Positions 57,565 to 64,000 of a stretch of DNA of 64,000 nt are shown here, in pieces (the stretch's first letter is position 1; the number at the start of each line of letters is the position of its first letter). Location: positions 1 through 64,000 of the forward strand of contig CAYTMU010000013.1 of NCBI GenBank assembly GCA_964438975.1, written 5' to 3'. The notes beneath the pieces are model-generated. The model had not been told where the DNA came from and did no database searches. It saw nothing but the letters and a program-made list of their open reading frames with translations. The DNA comes from Chryseosolibacter sp964438975 (lineage in GTDB: Bacteria > Bacteroidota > Bacteroidia > Cytophagales > Cyclobacteriaceae). The translations under genes were made by a program, and so were the position numbers.

Positions 57565-59445
57565 TCAGTTGCCGACGCAGATCCCGCGCACGCAGATCGA
57601 GCCGCGCGGAACGAAGGCGGGCTCCTGCTGTTGCTGCTGCGGCCGCTGCTGGCGCTGGGGCTGCTGCTGCTGAACCTGCTGCGGAATTGCGACACAGGTG
57701 TTGTTGCGCACCTGGAAACCGGGGCGGCAGGTCAGCGGACAGACGCGGCCGTCGCGCTCCTTGAGCGCATGCAGCAGTTCGTCGTTCGGATTGCCCTCGA
57801 ATTTCGTCTTCGCATGCCGGTTATAGAGCGCGAGCGACTTGCGTGCCGCATCGCTCCACTCCCCGTCGCTCGTATCCGGACCGCAGCCCACGCGCTGCAA
57901 CTCGGCGATCACGTTGCGGGTCAGTTCCTTCTGGAGACGAACCTGCTCCTGCTCCGCGCGCTGCTGCTCGAGCATCGCAAGCTTGGTCTTCTGCGCGCGC
58001 GCAAGCGTGGCGTAGAAGCCTTCCGTGTGCCGCGAGAGGAACACATCATAGGCTTCCATGGTGTCGATCTTCTGCGCGATCTCGAAGTCGCGGCGGGCGT
58101 CGGCCTGCGGGTCGATCGGGGGCGGCGGCGGCACCACCGCGTCGATCTTCTGCTCCGTGCGCAAATCCGCCTTCGGTTCGATTAGCGGCTCGGCCTTGGG
58201 CTCGACCGCGGCGACCTGCTGCTGCTCCTGTGCGGGGGGCGGCGCCGGCTGCTGGCTTTGCTGTTGCGGCGGCTGGATTTGTTGCGGGGGCTGCTGCGGC
58301 TGCTGTTGCGGCGCTTCCGTCTTCACCACCGCAACCTGCGGCGTTGTCGAGCGGAACGACATCATCGCGAAAGCGGAGCCGACGACGAGAAGCACCAGCG
58401 CCGCGGCCATCGCCGCCCAGCGCTTGCCCATCGAGCGCTTGCTCTTGGCAAGCTGTGCTGACGACGGCGAAATATACGACGGGTTAGGCGCGGGATCCGG
58501 CAGCGCGCGGATCACGGGCTTCGTCGGCGCGCTCGAGCTCGCCATCCCCTGCCAGCCCAGCGCCTGACGGAATTCCTCGATCGAGGACTGCCGTTCGTTG
58601 GCGCGGAAGGACAGCGCCTTCTCGATGGTCTTGGCAATGGCTTCCGGCACATGCGGCGCGGCAATGGAGAGCGGGATCAGCGAGTCGCCGTCGCCGAAGG
58701 CGATCTTGCGCGCGCGTTCCTCGGTATCCGCCGGCGGCTTCCCGGCAAGCGCGCGATAGAACACCGCACCGAGCGCGTAGATGTCGGCGCGCGCATCGAG
58801 CGCCTCGCCCTCGCGGGTCTGCTCCGGCGGCGAGTAATGCTGCTTGCCGACCATGAAGGAATGCACGGTCTTGGCCTGCAACAACGTGCGGTTCTCGATC
58901 AGCTTGATCGCGCCGAAGTCGATGATCACCGGACGCCCTTCCGGCGTGATCATGATGTTGTCGGGCGCGACGTCGCGATGAATGAAATTCATGCTGTGCA
59001 GGTAGTCGAGCGCGTCGATCACCGGCTCCAGCATGGGCCGGATCTGCTCCTCGGTCGGCAGGTTCGGCAGGTCCCGGAGCCACTGCTCGAAGGTATTGCC
59101 CTCGACATAGTCCATGAACATGTAGCCGGTGTCGTTGTCGGCGAGATAGTGAAACACCTCGACGATGTTCGGGTGCTTCAGCCGGCACTGTTCGGTGGTC
59201 GAGCTTTCGAAGCGCTTCAGCGCCCAGCTCACCAGTTCGCTGTCACGCTCCGCATAGATGATCTCGGTCGCGCCCTTGCGCGACGCGATACCGCGCGGGA
59301 AAAATTCCTTGATCGCGACGCGGCGACCGGTAACGGGACTCTCGCCTTCATAGGTAATGCCGAAGCCGCCCGCGCCGAGAACGCGGACAATGCGGTAACC
59401 GGCGATCACCGTGCCGGCCGGTAACGCGTGCGGATCGTGACTCAT
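57565..59445 (-). CDS. Membrane-anchored Ser/Thr protein kinase (copy B) with Gln/Pro-rich outer region
   Basis: 626 residues from ATG 59445 (an upstream ATG would add 17). The kinase domain has LGAGGFGITYEGESP, VAIKEFFPRG, HRDVAPDNIMI, IDFGAIKL and SPPEQTREGEALDARADIYALGAVFYRALAGKPP, as in copy A (48205). A membrane span (RWAAMAAALVLLVVGSAFAMM, about 357-377) is followed by a Gln/Pro-rich stalk, a helical EEQ-like part and a C-terminal region with Cys pairs (RVCPLTCRPGFQVRNNTCVAIP, GSICVRGICVGN), interrupted by poly-Gln. It is convergent with bfr. The target is unknown. Confidence 0.88.
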   Translation of the reverse strand: MSHDPHALPAGTVIAGYRIVRVLGAGGFGITYEGESPVTGRRVAIKEFFPRGIASRKGATEIIYAERDSELVSWALKRFESSTTEQCRLKHPNIVEVFHYLADNDTGYMFMDYVEGNTFEQWLRDLPNLPTEEQIRPMLEPVIDALDYLHSMNFIHRDVAPDNIMITPEGRPVIIDFGAIKLIENRTLLQAKTVHSFMVGKQHYSPPEQTREGEALDARADIYALGAVFYRALAGKPPADTEERARKIAFGDGDSLIPLSIAAPHVPEAIAKTIEKALSFRANERQSSIEEFRQALGWQGMASSSAPTKPVIRALPDPAPNPSYISPSSAQLAKSKRSMGKRWAAMAAALVLLVVGSAFAMMSFRSTTPQVAVVKTEAPQQQPQQPPQQIQPPQQQSQQPAPPPAQEQQQVAAVEPKAEPLIEPKADLRTEQKIDAVVPPPPPIDPQADARRDFEIAQKIDTMEAYDVFLSRHTEGFYATLARAQKTKLAMLEQQRAEQEQVRLQKELTRNVIAELQRVGCGPDTSDGEWSDAARKSLALYNRHAKTKFEGNPNDELLHALKERDGRVCPLTCRPGFQVRNNTCVAIPQQVQQQQPQRQQRPQQQQQEPAFVPRGSICVRGICVGN

Positions 59446-59549
59446 CTGGGGTCCATGTGATTGCGCGGATGCTAACGGAAAGGCCGCCCCGTGCAACGCA
59501 CGAAGTCTTCACTCCATGGCACAAGCGCGTGATCGGCCCCCTCGCTTCT

Positions 59550-59564
59550 TTGGAATTAGTCTAA
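59550..59564. promoter_or_regulatory. Imperfect ICE between the kinase and the iron-uptake genes
   Basis: TTGGAA-TTA-GTCTAA differs from the TTAGAA-N3-TTCTAA form at 56568 and 56957 by two bases. It lies about 105 nt upstream of the ferric-iron binding protein gene, where Irr could activate under iron limitation. Two mismatches lower confidence. Confidence 0.45.
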
Positions 59565-59669
59565 TCTATTGATTTCGTTTGCTTTTTCCAGCGAGCCGCG
59601 TTTTCTTGCCGGCAAGAATCCACAAAATTTACGGCCGAAACAAAGCCGGAACGCTGCCAGGAGGTCCCC

Positions 59670-60695
59670 ATGAACCGTCTTATTCCCAGCCTTGCGTTCG
59701 TTGCCGCGGTCGCCGCGAGCACGATTTCCCCCCTGCCCGCCGTGGCGCAGGAGGTGAACGTCTATACGACACGCGAGCCCAAACTCATTCAGCCGCTGTT
59801 CGACCTTTTCACCAAACAGACCGGCATCAAGGTCAATTCGATCTTCATCGAAAAGGGCATGGCCGAGCGCGTGGCGGCCGAAGGCGCCAACTCGCCCGCC
59901 GACATCATGATGGCGGTCGATATCGGCAACGTGCTCGACGGGGTCGCGCGCGGCGTGACGCAGGGCGTGCAGTCCGAAGCGCTCGCCTCCGCCATTCCTG
60001 CCAATCTCCGCGACAAGGAGGGCCACTGGTTCGCGCTCTCGCTGCGCGCGCGGCTCTATTACGTTTCCAAGGATCGCGTGAAGGACACCGCCCTGACCTA
60101 TGCCGACCTCGCCGACCCGAAATGGAAGGGCAAGGTCTGCATCCGCTCGGGCAAGCATCCCTATAACACCGCGCTGATCTCGGCCTATATCCATCACTAC
60201 GGCGTCGAGAAAACCGAAGCTTGGCTCAAGGGCGTGAAAGACAATCTCGCGCGCAAGGCCGCCGGCGGCGACCGCGAAGTCGCGCGCGACATTCTCGCCG
60301 GGACCTGCGACATCGGTCTCGCCAACTCCTATTACATCGGGCTGATGCGCGGCCGTGGCAACGAAGACCAGAAGAAGTGGGGCGGAGCGATCAACGCGGT
60401 CCTGCCGACCTTCCCCGGCGGCGGCACGCACGTGAACATCTCCGGAGCCTCGGTCGCCAAGAACGCGCCCAACAAGGCGAATGCGATCAAGCTGCTCGAA
60501 TTCCTCGTCTCGAGCGAAGCGCAGGAAGCCTATGCCAAAGTGAACTACGAATATCCGGTGCGGCCGGGCGCGACGATCGACCCGATCATCGCCGGCCTCG
60601 GAACGCTCAAGACCGACCAGATCGACCTCAACCTGATCGCGAAGAATCGCAAACTCGCGGCGGAGCTGGTCGATAAAGTCGGGTTCGACCAGTAA
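59670..60695 (+). CDS. fbpA: Ferric iron ABC transporter periplasmic binding protein (FbpA/FutA type)
   Basis: 341 residues, ATG 59670 after AGGAGG. A signal peptide (FVAAVAASTISPLPAVAQ) is followed by EVNVYTTREPKLIQPLFDLFTKQTGIKVN, the opening of FbpA-like transferrin-fold proteins. NSYYIGLMRG contains the tandem Tyr that coordinate Fe3+. YPVRPGATIDP near the end is a family block. It precedes the permease by 12 nt. An ICE-like box lies upstream. Confidence 0.93.
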   Translation: MNRLIPSLAFVAAVAASTISPLPAVAQEVNVYTTREPKLIQPLFDLFTKQTGIKVNSIFIEKGMAERVAAEGANSPADIMMAVDIGNVLDGVARGVTQGVQSEALASAIPANLRDKEGHWFALSLRARLYYVSKDRVKDTALTYADLADPKWKGKVCIRSGKHPYNTALISAYIHHYGVEKTEAWLKGVKDNLARKAAGGDREVARDILAGTCDIGLANSYYIGLMRGRGNEDQKKWGGAINAVLPTFPGGGTHVNISGASVAKNAPNKANAIKLLEFLVSSEAQEAYAKVNYEYPVRPGATIDPIIAGLGTLKTDQIDLNLIAKNRKLAAELVDKVGFDQ

Positions 60696-60707
60696 GACTG
60701 CACGAAC

Positions 60708-62387
60708 GTGGCAGCTTCGATGATCCGGGCGTTTCGCAGGAGCGGAACGCCCGGATGGACTTTCGCGGCAATTCTTGCGGCGGCGATCGTCGTCGCCCCG
60801 ATCGTGGCGCTGGTCGCGATCGCGAGCCGGGGCTCCGGCGACCTGTGGCCGCAACTCGTGGCCTATGTGCTGCCGTCGGCGGCCGCCAATACGACGATCC
60901 TGCTCATCGGCGTCGGTGTGCTCACGGGCGTCATCGGCGTCGGCACCGCATGGATCGTCGCAACGGCCGCGTTTCCCGGACGCAGGTTTTTCGACTGGGC
61001 GCTTTTGCTGCCGCTCGCGATGCCGACTTACATTCTCGCCTATGCCTATCTCGATATTCTGCATCCGCTCGGGCCGATCCAGTCGGCGTTGCGCGACCTC
61101 TTCGGCCTGAGCGACCCGCGGGCATTGCGCCTGCCCGAGATCCGCTCGATGGGCGGGATAATATTTCTGCTCGGCTTCGTGCTGTATCCCTATGTCTATC
61201 TCGCCGCGCGCGCGTCGTTCCTGATGCAGGGCGCGAATGCGTTGGAAGCCGCACGTATGCTCGGCGCGGGGCGTTTCGAGATTTTCTTTCGTGTCGCGCT
61301 GCCGCTCGCGCGCCCCGCGATCGTGGTCGGCGTCACGCTGGCGCTGCTCGAAGCCCTGAATGACATCGGCGCGACCGAATTTCTCGGCGTGCGGACGCTG
61401 ACGATTGAAATCTATTCGACCTGGCTCAATCGTTCCTCGTTGCCGGGCGCCGCGCAGATTTCGCTTTTCATGCTCGCGCTCGTCACCGCACTGTTCCTCA
61501 TCGAGCGCTGGGCACGGCGCAACCAGCGCTTCGCGGCAAGCGGCAAGCGGACACAAGCGCCGGCACCGACCGAACTGCGCGGGATGAAGGCGCTCGGCGC
61601 TTTCGCCGCCTGCACGCTGCCGCTCGTGATCGGATTTCTCGTGCCCTTCGCTTATCTGGCAGACCAGGCGATCCGCAAAATCATCTCCGGCGAGGCTTCA
61701 GCGGCGCTGTTTCGCGAAACCGCGAATACGCTGCTATTCGCGGGCGCGGCGACGATGGTAACGCTGTCGGTCGGGCTGGTCGTCGCTTTCGCCCTGCGCT
61801 CCGATCGGAGCGGGTTCGCATCGCCCGCAAGCCGCGTCGCAAGCATCGGCTATGCGATCCCCGGCACCGTGCTTGCGGTCGGGCTCTTATGGCCGCTGGC
61901 GCTTTTCGACAACAGCGTCGACGCGGCATTCCGCCAATGGTTCGGCATATCGACCGGGCTGTTGATTTCCGGCTCTGGCGCGGCACTCGTGCTGGCCTAT
62001 GCGATCCGCTTTCTCGCCATGTCGATCAACGGGATCGAGGCGGGCTACGCAAAAATATCCCCGAACGTCGATCATGCCGCGCGCAGCCTCGGAGAGAGCG
62101 CTTTCGGCACGCTGCGGAAAATTCACCTGCCGATGTTGCGGGCGGCCTTGGGGACCGCGGCCATTCTCGTCTTCGTCGATTGCATGAAAGAGCTTCCGGC
62201 GACGCTCCTGCTCAGGCCCTTCGGCGTGGAGACGCTGGCCACGCACATCTATGCGGAAGCCGTGCGCGGCACCTATGAAGACGGCGCGGTCGCCGCGATC
62301 CTCATCGTGCTTGCGGGCGTCGTTCCGGTCGTGCTGCTCGCGCGCGTCAGCCGCAAGGCCGTTACACCCGACCGGGCCTCATCCTAG
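60708..62387 (+). CDS. fbpB: Ferric iron ABC transporter permease (FbpB type, fused double domain)
   Basis: 559 residues, GTG 60708 (an ATG at 60720 is an alternative). Two repeats of a six-span permease domain each carry an ATPase-contacting EAA loop: ANALEAARMLGAGRFEIFFRVALPLARPAI and DHAARSLGESAFGTLRKIHLPML. About twelve spans in all, as in FbpB/CysTW-like double permeases. It forms the Fe3+ channel with the SBP. No ATPase (FbpC) follows; the next gene runs the other way and shares its CTAG stop sequence. Confidence 0.92.
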   Translation: MAASMIRAFRRSGTPGWTFAAILAAAIVVAPIVALVAIASRGSGDLWPQLVAYVLPSAAANTTILLIGVGVLTGVIGVGTAWIVATAAFPGRRFFDWALLLPLAMPTYILAYAYLDILHPLGPIQSALRDLFGLSDPRALRLPEIRSMGGIIFLLGFVLYPYVYLAARASFLMQGANALEAARMLGAGRFEIFFRVALPLARPAIVVGVTLALLEALNDIGATEFLGVRTLTIEIYSTWLNRSSLPGAAQISLFMLALVTALFLIERWARRNQRFAASGKRTQAPAPTELRGMKALGAFAACTLPLVIGFLVPFAYLADQAIRKIISGEASAALFRETANTLLFAGAATMVTLSVGLVVAFALRSDRSGFASPASRVASIGYAIPGTVLAVGLLWPLALFDNSVDAAFRQWFGISTGLLISGSGAALVLAYAIRFLAMSINGIEAGYAKISPNVDHAARSLGESAFGTLRKIHLPMLRAALGTAAILVFVDCMKELPATLLLRPFGVETLATHIYAEAVRGTYEDGAVAAILIVLAGVVPVVLLARVSRKAVTPDRASS

Positions 62388-64000
62388 GTTCTGAGCTCCG
62401 CCAGATCGCGATAGAGATCGAGCGCTTCTGGATTTGCCAGCGCTTCGGTGTTCTTTACCGGCCTTCCATGCACCACGTCGCGCACCGCGAGTTCCGTGAT
62501 CTTGCCGGAGCGCGTGCGCGGAATGTCCGCGATCTGCACGACCTTCGCGGGAACGTGGCGCGGGCTCGCGCCGGTGCGGATCTGCTGCCTGATTTTTGTC
62601 GTCAGCGCATCGTCGAGGGTCACTCCTTCGCGCAAGCGCACGAAGAGGACGATCCGCGTGTCGCCGTCCCACTCCTGGCCGATGGCAATGGATTCCACGA
62701 CTTCGGAAATCTGCTCGACCTGCGCATAGATTTCGGCGGTGCCGATGCGAACGCCCTGCGGATTGAGGGTCGCGTCCGAGCGGCCGTGAATAATTACGCC
62801 GCCATGTTCGGTCCACTCCGCGAAGTCGCCGTGGCACCAGATGTTCGGGAAGCGGTCGAAATAAGCGCCGTGATACTTTTTCCCTTCAGGGTCGTTCCAG
62901 AACATGATCGGCATCGAGGGAAACGGCTTCGTGCAGACGAGCTCGCCGCGTTCGCGCGAGATCGGCTTGCCGTTGTCGTCCCAGACCTCGACCGCCATCC
63001 CGAGCGCGGGCGCCTGAATCTCTCCCTTCCACACCGGCGACGTCGGGTCGGAGCCGACGAAGCAGGCGCAGAGATCGGTGCCGCCGGAAACGGACGCGAG
63101 GTGAACATCCTGCTTCACCGCGTCATAGACATAGTCGAAGCTTTCCGGGACCAGCGGCGAGCCGGTCGACGCCAGCACGCGCATCGCGGACAGGTCGTGC
63201 GTGTCCTTCGGGCGCAAGCCCGCCTTCTTCGCCGCGTCGATGAATTTCGCGGAAGTGCCGAAGAACTCGATCTTCTCCTCGGTGGCGTAATCGAACATCA
63301 CGTCATTCTTCGGATGGAAGGGCGAGCCATCGTAGAGCATCAATGTCGCTTCGGCGGCGAGACCGGTGACCAGCCAGTTCCACATCATCCAGCCCATGGT
63401 CGTGAACCAGAACATCCGCTGGCCGGGCGTAATTCCGCAAAGCAGCTTGTGTTCCTTCAGATGCTGCAACAGCACGCCGCCGGCGCTGTGCACGATGCAT
63501 TTCGGCACGCCGGTCGTTCCCGACGAAAACAGAATGTAGAGCGGATGATCGAACGGCAGCCGCTCGAACTCCACCTTCTTCGCGGCATGAGGCGCGATGA
63601 AGCTGTCGAGATCGATGGCGCGCGAGAGCCGCGACGCGACCTCCTTCGCTTCGCCGAGATAGGAAACGATGACGACCTTTTCCGCGGTCAGAAGGTTCTT
63701 CGTGACCGTTTCGAGTTTGTCCGCGATCGAAACCTTTTTTCCGGCGTACCAGTAGCCGTCGCAGGTGAAGAACAGCTTCGGCTGGATCTGCCCGAAGCGA
63801 TCGAGCACGCCGCGCTCGCCGAAGTCGGGGGAGCACGACGAAAAAATCGCGCCGAGCGAACTCGCGGCGAGCATGATCGCAACGCTCTCCGGCAGGTTCG
63901 GGAGCATCGCCGCAATCCGATCTCCCTTCCGGACGCCGGCTGCTTTCATCGCCTGCTGGATGCGCGAGACGAGCGCATGCAATTCGTCGAAGGAAAGACG
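62384..64000 (-). CDS. Acetoacetyl-CoA synthetase (5' part beyond window edge)
   Basis: The frame is open to the window end, so the N-terminus is missing; at least 538 C-terminal residues are present. ADPRHVPAK-like GASPRHVPAKVVQIADIPRTRSGKITELAVRDVVHG is the AMP-ligase C-terminus with the catalytic Lys. YILFSSGTTGVPKCIVHSAGG is the P-loop, and GRSDATLNPQGVRIGTAEIY and SGGTDLCACFVGSDP are other family blocks. The ~110 missing residues fit the 650-residue length of acetoacetate-CoA ligases. It activates acetoacetate (or a beta-ketoacid) to CoA form, linking to PHA/ketone metabolism. Its TAG stop and that of fbpB overlap in CTAG. Confidence 0.9.
   Translation of the reverse strand, partial: RLSFDELHALVSRIQQAMKAAGVRKGDRIAAMLPNLPESVAIMLAASSLGAIFSSCSPDFGERGVLDRFGQIQPKLFFTCDGYWYAGKKVSIADKLETVTKNLLTAEKVVIVSYLGEAKEVASRLSRAIDLDSFIAPHAAKKVEFERLPFDHPLYILFSSGTTGVPKCIVHSAGGVLLQHLKEHKLLCGITPGQRMFWFTTMGWMMWNWLVTGLAAEATLMLYDGSPFHPKNDVMFDYATEEKIEFFGTSAKFIDAAKKAGLRPKDTHDLSAMRVLASTGSPLVPESFDYVYDAVKQDVHLASVSGGTDLCACFVGSDPTSPVWKGEIQAPALGMAVEVWDDNGKPISRERGELVCTKPFPSMPIMFWNDPEGKKYHGAYFDRFPNIWCHGDFAEWTEHGGVIIHGRSDATLNPQGVRIGTAEIYAQVEQISEVVESIAIGQEWDGDTRIVLFVRLREGVTLDDALTTKIRQQIRTGASPRHVPAKVVQIADIPRTRSGKITELAVRDVVHGRPVKNTEALANPEALDLYRDLAELRT

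Noticed and set aside
1..64000. CRISPR arrays, prophage, insertion sequences, integrases
   Set aside because: No regularly spaced repeats, cas, transposase, integrase or phage structural genes were found in any frame examined.

Overview
The window reads as chromosomal DNA of a GC-rich alphaproteobacterium of the order Hyphomicrobiales (Rhizobiales), probably near Bradyrhizobium/Xanthobacteraceae. The evidence is a tRNA-His lacking G-1 with a G1:U72 pair and A73, two phasins, a PdhS-type cell-cycle histidine kinase, Irr-type iron control elements, several palindromic repeats of the kind scattered through these genomes, and an expansion of Bug/TctC periplasmic binding proteins. The taxonomic call is inference from gene content.

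Left part (1 to about 36.8 kb): dense catabolic and transport genes. It opens with a 2-oxoacid dehydrogenase operon (E1-beta, an aldehyde dehydrogenase, E2). Next come a TctC protein, a PqqE-like radical SAM protein with a degenerate C-terminus, a TctC / FAD-monooxygenase / TctC set, and an operon of VOC protein, cyclase and a complete tripartite tricarboxylate transporter (tctC-tctB-tctA). A branched-chain-type ABC importer (livHMGF, with a convergent livK-like gene) follows. A cupin is divergent from an FAD hydroxylase, and an operon encodes a beta-hydroxyacid dehydrogenase, a CocE-type hydrolase and an amidohydrolase. Then come a second beta-hydroxyacid dehydrogenase, a LysR regulator divergent from a luciferase-like monooxygenase, a D-2-hydroxyacid dehydrogenase, RidA, another TctC and a second cyclase. 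The part ends with a cyanate module (substrate-binding protein, permease, ATPase, cyanase). It looks like uptake and breakdown of carboxylates, aromatic or other ring compounds and cyanate.

Right part (about 37 to 64 kb): more housekeeping in character. It holds an SbmA/BacA-like ABC protein with a methyltransferase-like partner, a group III truncated haemoglobin with a small membrane protein, tRNA-His, two phasins, PdhS and a FecBCD-type importer. Two paralogous membrane Ser/Thr kinases, GabD and an MhpD-like hydratase follow. An arsenic cluster (arsR, LMW-PTP arsC, aqpS, an internally deleted arsC remnant, and panE-arsC upstream) comes next. Then an iron block: bfd, bfr and a ferric-iron ABC SBP plus permease, with three ICE (Irr-box) palindromes. 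The window closes with a partial acetoacetyl-CoA synthetase.

The observations most worth a second look are: the arsC remnant, translationally coupled to aqpS and sharing a 35-bp exact repeat with the intact arsC; the hairpin-rich 0.7-kb gene-free stretch at 54.3-55.0 kb; the orphan degenerate PqqE; the trio of ICE sites; an FbpAB pair without an ATPase; and the repeat elements. No CRISPR array, phage, transposase or integrase was seen.
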